Part shown: positions 21,080 through 30,204 of the stretch, one piece after another
Layout of the letters: every line of letters starts with the position of its first letter
How positions within the stretch are numbered: position 1 is the stretch's first letter
Source: Rothia aeria
Lineage (GTDB): Bacteria; Actinomycetota; Actinomycetes; Actinomycetales; Micrococcaceae
Direction: 5' to 3'
Length of the DNA: 64,000 nucleotides
Assembly (NCBI GenBank): GCA_002355935.1
Contig: AP017895.1
Span: 2,170,001 to 2,234,000, forward strand
Translations under genes and position numbers: made by a program
Notes under the pieces: generated by a model
The model's database searches: none
What the model was told of the DNA's origin: nothing
What the model saw: the letters and a program-made list of their open reading frames with translations, nothing else

Positions 21080-21795
21080 CTACAGGTCGGTGCGCCACCG
21101 GTGGGCGTGCAGATACCCGGCGACCCTATCCTTCGTGTAATCACTCAGCAGCCGCTCATCGTCATCGGCACCCGGCTGCGGCCACCGGCCCTGCACCCCT
21201 GAAACATAATGCACTGCCCGGCATAGTGCGGCAGCGGTGTCCCCGCCACCCGGGTTGCAAACGCCACGTTGCCTTCCTTATCCATAACCTGCAGCTTATC
21301 CCGGTGTACAACACTGTAGCTATGCCACCGCCTCATGTGCAGATTCCTTCGGTCTTCCTCTACGCTTACCACATCACGGTACATGGGGTCGTAAATATAG
21401 CCGCCGATCTGCTCAAAAGCGATGATACGGGTACCGCCAAAGAAACCGCGAGCCGCCAAAGCATCAGGGAGCATCTCAACGTATGTGACCGTGATACCCC
21501 AAACCCCCAAAGCGTACGCAAGAAGAACCAGGCAGGTGCCGCCGCCCCACAGAATCAGCATCATTATCTGGTGTGAGCCCGCAGAAGACGATATAAGCAC
21601 CGCCCCGGTAACAGCCACAGCGCAGCAGATAACCCCGCCGACCACGTCGAAGGCCACGAAAACCCACATCGGATACCGGCCCCGCCGTGGTGTCTGCGTC
21701 TTCTCTTGGGCGGCCCGCCGACGCACATAGCTCAGGTGCAGCGCCACAAAAATGGGTATTACACCCACTACCGCATAACTCAATAGAACACTCAT
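21080..21795 (-). CDS. Membrane protein of local paralogous family (copy B), one frameshift
   Basis: About 238 residues. A membrane segment at the extreme N-terminus, a basic cytoplasmic stretch (RRRAAQEKTQTPRRGRYP), two more membrane segments, then the PH-like part LPDALAARGFFGGTRIIAFE followed by QIGGYIY, and the C-terminal signature VQGRWPQPGADDDERLL ending AHRWRTDL. One base is missing from the C run at 21196-21199; without it the protein ends about 35 residues early in an unrelated frame. It is the last of three tandem minus-strand copies. Confidence 0.6.
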
Positions 21796-21868
21796 GCTCC
21801 CTATCCCCTTCTCGTTTAACGCATGTGCACCGGCGAATCAGACTGCACCCGTTCCTGTGCGTGCCGCC

Positions 21869-22558
21869 TTAAAAATCGCCACGGTAGCTGTTTTCCAGCA
21901 GGTATTCGAGGGTTCCTCGGCGCGTCATATGCTTCATCAGCTGCCGGTCCATGGGGTTCTTCACGTCAAGCCAGCGCCCTTCCTCAGCACGCACCATCAT
22001 CAGGGGACCCAAGTAATTCTTGGTTGGGGAACGGTAGATGCGTACCCCCATAAACCTCTTACCTTCTTTGGTTTGTATCTCAAGGCGATCCTCAAGGTGA
22101 TAGCGGGTGGTGCCATTATCTGAGTGGCTGCTACGCAGAGTACGGGTGTATAGGTACCCGCCGATTTCGGAAAGTTCAAGTGATTGTTTGAACCCAAAGA
22201 AATTACGCACCACCACCGCGTTAGAGGTTATTTCGTGGTAAGGGATGGTCAGCGCCCATAGCGTGATCAGTGTAACTAACGCCACAAAGCCTATGGGGAT
22301 AAAACCTATCATGGTTACCCCGGTGCCGATCCTCTTAGTGGGGTCCATTATCATCAGGCCCACCCCCACAATGAAGCTGCCGATGACCCAAAGTACCGCT
22401 TCGATAATGGCGCACAGCCACAAGGGTGTGCGTGCCCGCCACGGTGCTGTAGTCTTCTCACGCTGGTTACGGATTAGAAGGTACACAAAGTGCAGCACGA
22501 TAATGGCTGTAAGAATACCTGTACCCAAATAGTTGTAGTGTCCTAATGCTTCCAGCAA
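21869..22558 (-). CDS. Membrane protein of local paralogous family (copy C)
   Basis: Intact, about 229 residues, starting at a TTG at 22558. Layout: N-terminal membrane helix (ILTAIIVLHFVYLLI), basic loop RNQREKTTAPWRARTP, two further helices, the PH-like block TSNAVVVRNFFGFKQSLELS then EIGGYLY, and the C-terminal signature AEEGRWLDVKNPMDRQLM with tail LEYLLENSYRGDF. As one of the unbroken copies it is a good reference for the family. It lies between copies B and D on the same strand, with gaps of about 70 bases each side, so the three are probably an operon. Confidence 0.65.
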   Translation of the reverse strand: MLEALGHYNYLGTGILTAIIVLHFVYLLIRNQREKTTAPWRARTPLWLCAIIEAVLWVIGSFIVGVGLMIMDPTKRIGTGVTMIGFIPIGFVALVTLITLWALTIPYHEITSNAVVVRNFFGFKQSLELSEIGGYLYTRTLRSSHSDNGTTRYHLEDRLEIQTKEGKRFMGVRIYRSPTKNYLGPLMMVRAEEGRWLDVKNPMDRQLMKHMTRRGTLEYLLENSYRGDF

Positions 22559-22628
22559 AGTTCTTCCCGCCCTCTCTGAAGAAAGTTGTATAACTGTCTG
22601 CTGCCTTCACGCGGTCATAGCTTCGGGG

Positions 22629-23315
22629 CTATGCGCCCTTAAGTGTTAGAAAATCGTCACGCACCATGTGCTGCATCAGATATTTAACTGTTTCTCGGTG
22701 CGTCAGTTGAGCGAGAATCTGCTGATCACGCGGGTCATCCTCACGGGCCCAGCGCCCATGTTGAGCACGAAACACGATGCGGGCGCCCAGAACGTTAGGA
22801 GCGTTTTGACGCAAAACGGAAATCTTATAGAACACGCTGCCCTTAGCATCATATATTTCCAGGTAGTCGCTGCCGCCGCCATCTCTATTAGCACGGTACG
22901 GGTAATACTGGTATCCGCTAATCTGTGACAGCTCAAGTGAGCGAACACCCGATCCTGTGGTGCGCACAATAAGAGCGGAAGGGGTGAACTCATAGTAAGG
23001 GACGGTCATACGCCATATAGACACGGCAAAAGCGCTAAAAAACATCACAAGAAACACGTACGGCAGAACCGTCCAGAGAGGATCTGACTTCTTTAAGGAG
23101 CTTGAGATCGCTATGAAACCACTAGATACACCAGCTACAACAACGCCAATGAGTACCTCGAATAGCGCGACCTTACCCCAAGAGTAAAACCGTACTCTCA
23201 ACGGAGCGTTTTTCTTTTCGTTCGCCCCGCGTACCAGCAGGTACGTCAAGTGCGTTACGACGATACCGCATACGCCACCGGCAATCACAAGTATCCACAA
23301 GAATACGTCGAGCAT
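22629..23315 (-). CDS. Membrane protein of local paralogous family (copy D)
   Basis: Intact, 228 residues. The ATG at 23315 has AGGAGG ten bases upstream, so the longer in-frame extension to 23408 is not used. Three membrane segments (about residues 4-27, 47-70 and 80-102), then TPSALIVRTTGSGVRSLELS, QISGYQYYPY, and the signature AQHGRWAREDDPRDQQIL with the tail VKYLMQHMVRDDFLTL. The region after the helices looks like a bacterial PH-type beta module, but that is my reading of the pattern and not a family match. It is the first gene of the B-C-D minus-strand run. Confidence 0.68.
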   Translation of the reverse strand: MLDVFLWILVIAGGVCGIVVTHLTYLLVRGANEKKNAPLRVRFYSWGKVALFEVLIGVVVAGVSSGFIAISSSLKKSDPLWTVLPYVFLVMFFSAFAVSIWRMTVPYYEFTPSALIVRTTGSGVRSLELSQISGYQYYPYRANRDGGGSDYLEIYDAKGSVFYKISVLRQNAPNVLGARIVFRAQHGRWAREDDPRDQQILAQLTHRETVKYLMQHMVRDDFLTLKGA

Positions 23316-23458
23316 AAGACTCGAACCTCCTGTCTTCAAGCTACACTTCAACGTTAGCACCATTATGAGGGTATACACCGGATTTCTACTCTGTAGCTTT
23401 AGCGCCAAATACCGCAGACCATATTCAGCATGTTGGCAGTGCGCAGGATACGGGGTGT

Positions 23459-23756
23459 CTACTTTATTCCCTCAATGCAGGCGGTGAGCAAATCCCAGAG
23501 CTCTTGACGCTGCGTATCACTAAGCCCTCCCACCATCTGCTGCTCAATCTCGCGGATGCGCCCGGTTGCTTGAGCGAGCATCTGCTCCCCTGCGGGGTGA
23601 GCATGGTAGGTAAGGCTCGGCCTTTAGTGGCGTGAGTAGCAGGATGCGCCGCATCCGTGCCCGATTGAGGTGGCACGCGAGCACCCCGAATGGCGGAGTT
23701 ATGCGAAGCAGCTGCGGTACGGGCATTTTGAGGTCTCGCACGATTTCTTTGAGCAT
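23459..23756 (-). pseudogene. Decayed MarR-like transcriptional regulator
   Basis: Pieces of a MarR-type repressor lie in all three minus-strand frames: LKEIVRDLKMPVPQLLRI and HLNRARMRRILLLT (the helix-turn-helix and wing) in one, and a C-terminal dimer helix AGEQMLAQATGRIREIEQQM followed by LSDTQRQELWDLL in another, ending at a TAG at 23459. At least two shifts are needed and the N-terminal dimerisation helix is not recognisable, so unlike other broken genes here this one looks genuinely decayed, though part of the damage may be sequence error. Confidence 0.5.
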
Positions 23757-23831
23757 ATTTACCGCTATATGATGAGGTAAAACCGCCCGCGGCGAAGCAG
23801 CACAGTGCGGGCATGCACCAGAGGATACGGC

Positions 23832-24380
23832 GTGGACATAGAATCACATATACAGCAGGTGGAAGACCTCCTTAAACCCCTAGATTGTGACGCGCGGCGC
23901 CGGTTTGCCTCCTGGTGTTGCTACGCCCTGGTGGCAGAACCCGCGATCCAGAAGCACCTGACCCTGCTCACCGGCTCGGCTGAAAACTACCGGGTGTGCG
24001 AGAGGATCGTTGCGCAATGCTGGTACGGCTCACCGCCCATTAACGCAAAAACCGCCCAAGAAACCCTGCACCGGATCGACTGGGATGATGAAGACACCCC
24101 GCTCAATGACGAACCGGCGACACAGGGCTGTCTTGAGATGCTCACGGCAATCAGCAGCATGTTGGGTGGGCTGCGCGCTGGCAGGAAAGATTCCGCCTAC
24201 TTCGCCAACTGCGCTGAGAACGTTATTAACTGGAAAGACACCCTGGCGTGTTTCCCCGCCAGCGCCGACGGCACACCCGAACAGCAAGACCTGCTGCAGG
24301 AGTACGAACGCCAACACCTCTTTCTCCGTGAGCTCGGCGAGGGCCACATTGGCGCTGAAGACATCCATAAGTTCAGGTAG
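23832..24380 (+). CDS. Hypothetical alpha-helical protein
   Basis: 182 residues from a GTG at 23832 that has GAGG seven bases upstream. The protein is soluble, mostly helical and acidic towards the end: VDIESHIQQVEDLLKPL, then FASWCCYALVAEPAIQKHL and SAYFANCAENVINWKD. The arrangement faintly recalls DUF416-like proteins but I would not assign it. It is separated from hemL by about 110 bases, which hold the hemL ribosome site and presumably its promoter. Confidence 0.55.
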   Translation: MDIESHIQQVEDLLKPLDCDARRRFASWCCYALVAEPAIQKHLTLLTGSAENYRVCERIVAQCWYGSPPINAKTAQETLHRIDWDDEDTPLNDEPATQGCLEMLTAISSMLGGLRAGRKDSAYFANCAENVINWKDTLACFPASADGTPEQQDLLQEYERQHLFLRELGEGHIGAEDIHKFR

Positions 24381-24491
24381 CCCAACTCTTCGATCCCCTA
24401 CTATAGGCGCGCAGCAGCTGATGCCTGGTGACCAATAACCGCCTATCATGGGATAAGAGACTTTCAGGCGCCCACACACGAAAGGTTACCC

Positions 24492-25841
24492 ATGAGCGTA
24501 TCAGCCGAACACCACCTGGCACACCAGCACAGCGAAGAGCTTTTTGAACGCTCCCGTTCCGTCATTCCCGGCGGGGTGAACTCCCCCGTGCGTGCTTTCA
24601 ACTCCGTGGGCGGCACGCCTGCCTTTGTGACCCGCGCATCCGGCCCCTATATTTATGATGCTGACGGCAACGAATACGTAGACCTTGTCTGTTCGTGGGG
24701 TCCGGCGATTCTTGGGCACGCGCATCCGCAGGTTGTTGCGGCGGTTCAAGAGGCTGCCTCACGCGGGTTATCGTTCGGTGCCGCATCCGCGCCCGAGGCA
24801 GAGCTCGCAGAGCTTGTGGTTGATCGCGTCAACACTGCGATCCCTGGCGCAATCGAGCAGGTACGTATGGTATCTACCGGCACCGAAGCCACCATGACCG
24901 CTATTCGCCTGGCACGCGGCATCACCGGGCGCGATAAAATCATCAAATTCTCGGGCTGCTATCACGGGCATGTGGATGCGCTGCTCTCTGAAGCAGGCTC
25001 CGGCGTGGCGACTCTCGCCCTACCCGGCTCGGCGGGCGTGACCGCGGCAACCGCATCCGAAACTATTGTGCTGCCCTACAACGATCTTGACGCCGTGCGC
25101 GAGGCTTTCGCCGCGCATCCGGGAGAAATTGCCGCCATCATTACCGAAGCCGCCCCCTGCAATATGGGCGTGGTGACTCCCGAACCAGGCTTTAACCGCG
25201 GCCTGCGCGAAATGACGCAGAGCAATAATGCCCTGTTGATTTTTGATGAGGTGCTGACCGGTTTCCGCGTCTCGTCCGCCGGGTACTGGGGTAAATTCGC
25301 CCCCGAAGATAACGGCTGGGTTCCTGATATTTTCACTTTCGGTAAAGTGATCGGCGGCGGTATGCCGATCGCCGCACTCGCCGGTAAACGTGAGGTGATG
25401 GAGCATCTGGCGCCGACCGGCCCCGTCTATCAGGCGGGCACGCTCTCGGGTAATCCACTCTCGGTGGCATCCGGCATTACGACCCTCAAACTCGCCGATG
25501 ATACCCTCTACCGCACGCTGGATACACGTTCGGAACAGCTACAGGCTGCGCTGACGCAGGCACTGGCCGATGCCGGGGTGGATCATTCGATTCAGACGGC
25601 GGGCAACCTGTTCTCGGTTGCCTTTGGTACCGGCGAGCACGGCGTGCGCAACTACGCTGATATTAAGGGTTCTGCCACCGCCAAATACACGGCGTTTTTC
25701 CACGCCATGCTTGATGCTGGCGTATACCTTCCCCCGAGTGCTTTTGAGGCGTGGTTCCTCTCCGGAGCGCACGACGATACCGCGATGGAACGCATCATTG
25801 AGGCGCTGCCGGGCGCGGCACGTGCGGCGGCTAAAGCCTAA
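24492..25841 (+). CDS. hemL: Glutamate-1-semialdehyde 2,1-aminomutase
   Basis: 449 residues, full length for the family. Converts glutamate-1-semialdehyde to 5-aminolevulinate, the second step of the C5 route to heme, in the cytoplasm, with pyridoxal phosphate. Landmarks: [14 protein letters not shown] at the N-terminus, [30 protein letters not shown] (the Asp that holds the cofactor) and [14 protein letters not shown] with the Schiff-base Lys. ATG 24492 has GAAAGG nearby. It is separated from the rest of the heme genes by about 2 kb of accessory sequence, including copy E of the local membrane family and a DUF1643 gene, yet with the genes at 27.8-38 kb it completes the pathway. Confidence 0.96.
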   Translation: MSVSAEHHLAHQHSEELFERSRSVIPGGVNSPVRAFNSVGGTPAFVTRASGPYIYDADGNEYVDLVCSWGPAILGHAHPQVVAAVQEAASRGLSFGAASAPEAELAELVVDRVNTAIPGAIEQVRMVSTGTEATMTAIRLARGITGRDKIIKFSGCYHGHVDALLSEAGSGVATLALPGSAGVTAATASETIVLPYNDLDAVREAFAAHPGEIAAIITEAAPCNMGVVTPEPGFNRGLREMTQSNNALLIFDEVLTGFRVSSAGYWGKFAPEDNGWVPDIFTFGKVIGGGMPIAALAGKREVMEHLAPTGPVYQAGTLSGNPLSVASGITTLKLADDTLYRTLDTRSEQLQAALTQALADAGVDHSIQTAGNLFSVAFGTGEHGVRNYADIKGSATAKYTAFFHAMLDAGVYLPPSAFEAWFLSGAHDDTAMERIIEALPGAARAAAKA

Positions 25842-25939
25842 CGCGCCCTCACCACCGAGAAAGGGAAATCTGTAGCCCACCCCCATAATTCCTTAATGTA
25901 TACCCTTGGCTGAGCAGGAAAATCCCATAAAATGGGTAT

Positions 25940-26940
25940 ATGGATGTGAGAGATATTTGGCTGATCGCTGCGATAGTTTACCTGGGGCTGTGTCTGCTCA
26001 ACGAGGTGGCCTATCCCATGTACATCAGCAAAAAGAAAGCAGTAAAGCCAGCGTACGGCGGGTTCTGGAGCGGAACTATTCACATGCTCTGGTATGTGAT
26101 CGCCTGGTTTGCTCTCGCCCAAACATTCCACCTGTTCTGGGACATCTACTACTACAGTTACGGTCTTGGCGGCGGCGCATTCATACTCCCCTTCGCGCTA
26201 ATCTACTTAGGTGCTTACTTCGGGCGGCGGCGCTACCGTATAGCACGCGGGCTAAATATTTGGGACCGCGACTACGGTATGCCGCCCATCTACCGGGCAA
26301 CTCTGGGTAAGCTCGGCAACCTCTTCCGCGGCTCCGAGCAGATGCAGTCAGCCGGTATTATCTACGGCGTATCAGTCTTCGCCTGGGTCACCTGGGGGCT
26401 TTACCTGCTGGCGGCTTTCGGTTTCCTCGCATCGCTCTTCGATGCGGGCCCCTCTACGTGGGCGACATGGCGGTGCTGCTCACCCTGGCCACAGTACTCG
26501 GCGCTATTGGGGTGTTCTGGCATTACCGCCACTACACCGTGTTCCTGCCGGATCAGATCCTCATCAGCAGGGTCTTCGGTTCGGCGAAAATTCTCTACTA
26601 CCAGCAGCTTGAGTTCTTCCGGATCATCCCCACCGACCCCGACGCCATTCACCCCGATATGCAAGATCCTTCCAAATGGCGTATTGAGGTCAAAATACCC
26701 GGCAAAAGCGCCCCTTTCTCCACGTCACTGTCTGACCCGGGAGTCCGCTACCTTATCCGGCAGATCGCGTTCCGTATCGAGCAGGAACGCTGGGCTGATA
26801 TGAACTCCCCAGCCGACCGCGAGCAGCTGCTGCAATACCACAACGATGGCCGTATTATCTGCACCACCAAAGGCCATAAACCCGCAGGTGAATTCGCGCA
26901 GGAGGCAGCATACCGCGCATCCTTCAAGCAGACACATTAG
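25940..26940 (+). CDS. Membrane protein of local paralogous family (copy E), one frameshift
   Basis: About 333 residues once one base is restored to the C run at 26449-26452. It is longer than its relatives, with about five or six membrane segments (for example IWLIAAIVYLGLCLLNEVAY and GVSVFAWVTWGLYLLAAFGF), then the PH-like block FLPDQILISRVFGSAKILYY, and the signature RIEQERWADMNSPADREQL. The tail after the signature differs from copies A-D. It follows hemL by about 100 bases on the same strand. Function unknown. Confidence 0.6.
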
Positions 26941-26966
26941 GATTTCTTCGCTCTGCCGCGCAGGCG

Positions 26967-27041
26967 CAAAGATGGGTTCTCTATTGTCGTGATACCATCG
27001 CAGAAATGCTGGTCTCACGTTTTATGGAGAACCCATCTTTG
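26967..27041. repeat. Perfect 15-base inverted repeat, 45-base spacer
   Basis: CAAAGATGGGTTCTC at 26967-26981 and its exact complement at 27027-27041 lie in the 230-base gap after copy E. There is no T run after the second arm, so it is not a standard terminator. It may be the two ends of a small element, a large RNA hairpin, or a processing or termination structure for the upstream gene. Nothing else in the gap (26941-27170) looks like a gene. Confidence 0.6.
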
Positions 27042-27170
27042 AATATTCTTCTGCGGGTGTGATCGGCGGTTGATGGTATCTTTACCACCGCAGGAACCGT
27101 TATTTTCCATGAGTGGGCTGTATTCCCTAATGAATAACCCTCACTGTAGGTTGATGAGATAAAGAGGAAT

Positions 27171-27809
27171 TTGTTGGATATACCCAGATTGTCGCGCCAG
27201 GGCAGCTTAGCAGACGGTATTACCTGGAGTTCTGAGATGCTTATAGAAAAATTCCACAGGTACCGCTATAGAATCGACAACACTCATGGAACCGGTAAAC
27301 CCGTTATTTTCATTGGGCTAAACCCAAGTTTAGCCGGAAGCCTTCGGGTCTCCGATCCTACGGTAAAAGCTCTAACTCAGGCTATGCTGGGAACCTGTCA
27401 CTTCCTCGACCCCGTACATTCTGCACCATTACTGCACGCCCGCACAGTGCTAATTATTAATCTATTCACCTTCGTAGAACCAAATTCGCGCAATATAGAG
27501 TATTCCCTAGACCGGCACGCGGTTGCCGAATTAGAGACGGTACTTGCCGAGTTCCCATATGCGCCGATTGTTTGCGGCTGGGGCAAAGAGAATAATTCAC
27601 CTGAGAGCCGGGAAGTGTGGCATCAGCAGATAAGCGAGTTTATCCGGCGGCTCGCGGATCGTTCCTGCTACCGTCTTGAGCTACCACACTCCCCTAATTC
27701 TGATGGTTCATTGGATGCGCGTTCCTGGTCGCCGCGAGGTATCAACAGTGCCCTCAGGAACTTGCCGTCTGGTACCCGCATGGTCCTTGCCCGGTTTACT
27801 CCCCAATAA
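27171..27809 (+). CDS. DUF1643 domain protein
   Basis: 212 residues. The DUF1643 landmarks are present: PVIFIGLNPSLAGSLRVSDP followed by TV, VLIINLFTFVEPNSR, FPYAPIVCGWGKENN and a closing LELPHSPNSDGSLDARSW. The family is widespread, often in mobile or defence-rich regions, and has no established function. The start is TTG 27171 or TTG 27174, with AAAGAGGA just upstream; the second gives better spacing. The gene is convergent with hemB, 13 bases from its stop. Confidence 0.75.
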   Translation: MLDIPRLSRQGSLADGITWSSEMLIEKFHRYRYRIDNTHGTGKPVIFIGLNPSLAGSLRVSDPTVKALTQAMLGTCHFLDPVHSAPLLHARTVLIINLFTFVEPNSRNIEYSLDRHAVAELETVLAEFPYAPIVCGWGKENNSPESREVWHQQISEFIRRLADRSCYRLELPHSPNSDGSLDARSWSPRGINSALRNLPSGTRMVLARFTPQ

Positions 27810-27822
27810 AGTATCCCTAGGG

Positions 27823-28818
27823 TTAGTCTTCACGCAGCCAGCGGGCGGCTTCGGCTGCATAGTAGGTGAGAATCATGTCCGCGCCCGCGCGGTGAATCGA
27901 ACGCAGCGCCTCCAACGCCACGGCACGGCGGTCAATCCAGCCGTTTGCCGCGGCGGCTTCAATCATGGCGTACTCCCCCGACACCTGGTACGCCGCCACC
28001 GGCACAGGTGAAAATTCGGCGACCTCACGCACAATATCGAGGTAACTTCCGGCAGGCTTGACCATCACCATATCGGCGCCCTCGTCAATATCGGCCTGCA
28101 CCTCCAGGAGAGATTCGCGGCGGTTCGCCGGATCCTGCTGATACGTTTTGCGGTTCCCGGTAAAGCTAGACTCCACCGCATCGCGGAACGGACCAAAGAA
28201 CGCTGAGGCATACTTCGCCGAATACGCCATAATAGAGACGTTCTGGAACCCGGCCGTATCCAGTGCGGCGCGCATGGCGGCAATCTGCCCGTCCATCATG
28301 CCCGACGGGGACACCGTGTGTGCCCCGGCGCGTGCCTGAGACACTGCCATCTTGCAGTACAGTTCCACGGTTGCGTCGTTATCGACAATCATGGTGCCGT
28401 AACCATCATCGACAAGCACGCCGCAGTGCCCGTGAGAGGTGAACTCGTCCAGGCAGGTATCGGCCATAATAACGATCTCGTCGCCAAACTCGGCACGGCA
28501 GGCAGCGATAGCGCGGTTCAAAATACCGTTCTCATCCCAGGCCGCCGAACCTACCTCGTCCTTATCATCATCCAGCGGAACCCCGAAGAGGTCGATGCAT
28601 TTAATGCCCGCCTCCGCAGCCTGGCGCACAGCAGGAATTAGGGACTCTAGCGTGTGCTGGTACTGCCCGGGCATTGAGGAAATCGGCTGTGGTTCGCTCA
28701 TGCCGTCGCGCACGAAAAACACCTGGATCAGCTGCTCGGGACGCAGCGCGGTCTCGGCGGTGAGGGCGCGCATCGCGGCGGTGGTGCGCAGTCGGCGGGG
28801 TCGTCGGGTCAGGTTCAT
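27823..28818 (-). CDS. hemB: Delta-aminolevulinic acid dehydratase (porphobilinogen synthase)
   Basis: 331 residues, full length. Joins two 5-aminolevulinate molecules into porphobilinogen in the cytoplasm. The active-site lysines are in IMAYSAKYASAFFGPFR and MVMVKPAGSYLD. The metal site reads MADTCLDEFTSHGHCGVL: the first and third zinc-type cysteines are kept but the second is Asp, a mixed form between the Cys-rich zinc type and the Asp-type magnesium enzymes. ATG 28818 has AAAGGA ten bases upstream. It is the last gene of the minus-strand heme operon, preceded by a SUKH-like gene. Confidence 0.96.
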   Translation of the reverse strand: MNLTRRPRRLRTTAAMRALTAETALRPEQLIQVFFVRDGMSEPQPISSMPGQYQHTLESLIPAVRQAAEAGIKCIDLFGVPLDDDKDEVGSAAWDENGILNRAIAACRAEFGDEIVIMADTCLDEFTSHGHCGVLVDDGYGTMIVDNDATVELYCKMAVSQARAGAHTVSPSGMMDGQIAAMRAALDTAGFQNVSIMAYSAKYASAFFGPFRDAVESSFTGNRKTYQQDPANRRESLLEVQADIDEGADMVMVKPAGSYLDIVREVAEFSPVPVAAYQVSGEYAMIEAAAANGWIDRRAVALEALRSIHRAGADMILTYYAAEAARWLRED

Positions 28819-28865
28819 GAGGTGTGTCCTTTCAGTAGCTGATTCGGTGGCGGGTGCGGCTGGGG

Positions 28866-29381
28866 TTACTCGGGTGGGGCGAACGGGTAATCCTCAAACA
28901 GGCCATCCCGTATAGCGTTCACGGAGCGTACAAAATCTTGCCTCTGCGTATCGGTGAGCGACCCGCGCCGATCCAGGTAATCTTCAAGTTCTCTGTACAG
29001 AAAATGCAGTTCCACAAACTCCGTAAAGCTAATGCGCATATCCTCCACATGCTGCGCATCGTACTGGCCCGCATCGTGGTCGTAGTACAGGATGGTGTTA
29101 CTGTCGCGGGCGAAAAACCACTCATCGCCATTACCGGCGCTGCCCACAGGCCACACCGTGCGGCTGAACTCGGGGTGCTCCCGCTCCAGGTAACGGTGAT
29201 GCTCCAGGGCCTGCTCATACCCGTAAAGACAGCAGTCGGCGGTTATCTCCCCACCACGGTACTGCGCTAAAAACCGCAGGTACGCACCGTCCAGCCCGGC
29301 GGGTAGTTTGCCGGGCAGCGTTATTTTATCCGTGCGGCGCTGACAACACTGCGCCAGCTGCTCATCCCACCCGTTAAGCAC
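28866..29381 (-). CDS. SMI1/KNR4 (SUKH)-like protein embedded in the heme operon
   Basis: 171 residues from a GTG at 29381. SUKH landmarks: AYLRFLAQYRGGEI near the N-terminus, then RTVWPVGSAGNGDEWFFARD, NTILYYDHDAGQYDA and the closing helix SFTEFVELHFLYREL. The start codon lies inside the end of hemD (eight-base overlap), so translation is probably coupled to hemD, and hemB follows 47 bases after its stop. SUKH proteins are often toxin immunity proteins, but position in a housekeeping operon without any toxin suggests either a domesticated role or a captured orphan. No link to heme synthesis is established by sequence. Confidence 0.68.
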   Translation of the reverse strand: MLNGWDEQLAQCCQRRTDKITLPGKLPAGLDGAYLRFLAQYRGGEITADCCLYGYEQALEHHRYLEREHPEFSRTVWPVGSAGNGDEWFFARDSNTILYYDHDAGQYDAQHVEDMRISFTEFVELHFLYRELEDYLDRRGSLTDTQRQDFVRSVNAIRDGLFEDYPFAPPE

Positions 29382-30204
29382 CCGCGCTCACCACCGAAAA
29401 CGCGGCGGACGCCAAATCCTGCGCAGACGGGGAATCCGCCACCACATACGGCACCCCCAAAGAACGCGCAGCAGATGCGGTGCTCTGCCCAATAGCCACC
29501 ACCGGCGGGAACCTGTCGGTCGGCACCCCCTCGGCGAGCGCCTGAAGCAGCGACGGGGCGGTAGCGACCACGGCATCCGTTACTGGCTGGCCAGCAGATG
29601 TCTCACGGCTGAGGGCTTCCCGGGCTGCGTCACACCCAAGCTCACCGGGGGCGAGGTCAGCCTCGGCCGCAGGCTCCATACGGTACACCACGGTGCGCAT
29701 CACCCGAAAGCCCAACGCCCCCAGCCCCTCACGCAGGGTAGGCCGGGCGTTCTGGCCCTCAACCACCCACACGGTGTCAGGCTCGTCCTGCTGACGATCA
29801 CTGGCGGGGAAACCGGCAAGCATCCCCATGGCGCTCTGGGTGTGCGGTATATAGTCCGGCTCTATCCCGCACCGTTCCAGTTCCGCTGCGGTCGCCTTAC
29901 CCACGCACGCCAGGCGCGCATCGGCGGCATTAAGCACATGCGCGAAATGCTCTCCCCACAGCTCGGTGCAGGCACGCACCGCATTGGCGCTTGTGAACGT
30001 CACCCACGCCACCTGATCGGCGGCGGTCGCTTGAAGGGCCGCGCTCAGCTCGGGGGTGTACGCCACGGTGCGCGGCACATGCACCGGCGCATACAGCACG
30101 TTCGGGGCGGGCTCACCCCGCTGCCGGGCAAGCTCACTCAGCGCCCGCGCGAACCCGGTGCCTTTAGCTGCTGTGCGGGTGAGCAGAACGCGCGCGGCGC
30201 CCAC
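29374..30204 (-). CDS. hemD: Uroporphyrinogen-III synthase
   Basis: 276 residues. Closes and inverts ring D of hydroxymethylbilane to give uroporphyrinogen III. The family is poorly conserved; recognisable parts are RVLLTRTAAKGTGFARALSE, WVTFTSANAVRACTEL, LACVGKATAAELERCGI and VVAIGQSTASAARSLGVPYV, giving the two-lobed layout expected. The GTG start at 30204 shares a base with the stop of hemC, and its own end overlaps the SUKH-like gene, so the run hemC-hemD-SUKH is tightly coupled. Confidence 0.9.
   Translation of the reverse strand: MGAARVLLTRTAAKGTGFARALSELARQRGEPAPNVLYAPVHVPRTVAYTPELSAALQATAADQVAWVTFTSANAVRACTELWGEHFAHVLNAADARLACVGKATAAELERCGIEPDYIPHTQSAMGMLAGFPASDRQQDEPDTVWVVEGQNARPTLREGLGALGFRVMRTVVYRMEPAAEADLAPGELGCDAAREALSRETSAGQPVTDAVVATAPSLLQALAEGVPTDRFPPVVAIGQSTASAARSLGVPYVVADSPSAQDLASAAFSVVSAGA

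Noticed and set aside
26725-27018. Minus-strand frame ending near WYHDNREPIFA that could be a transposase remnant
   Set aside because: It overlaps the C-terminus of copy E in antisense and no other transposase motif is present.
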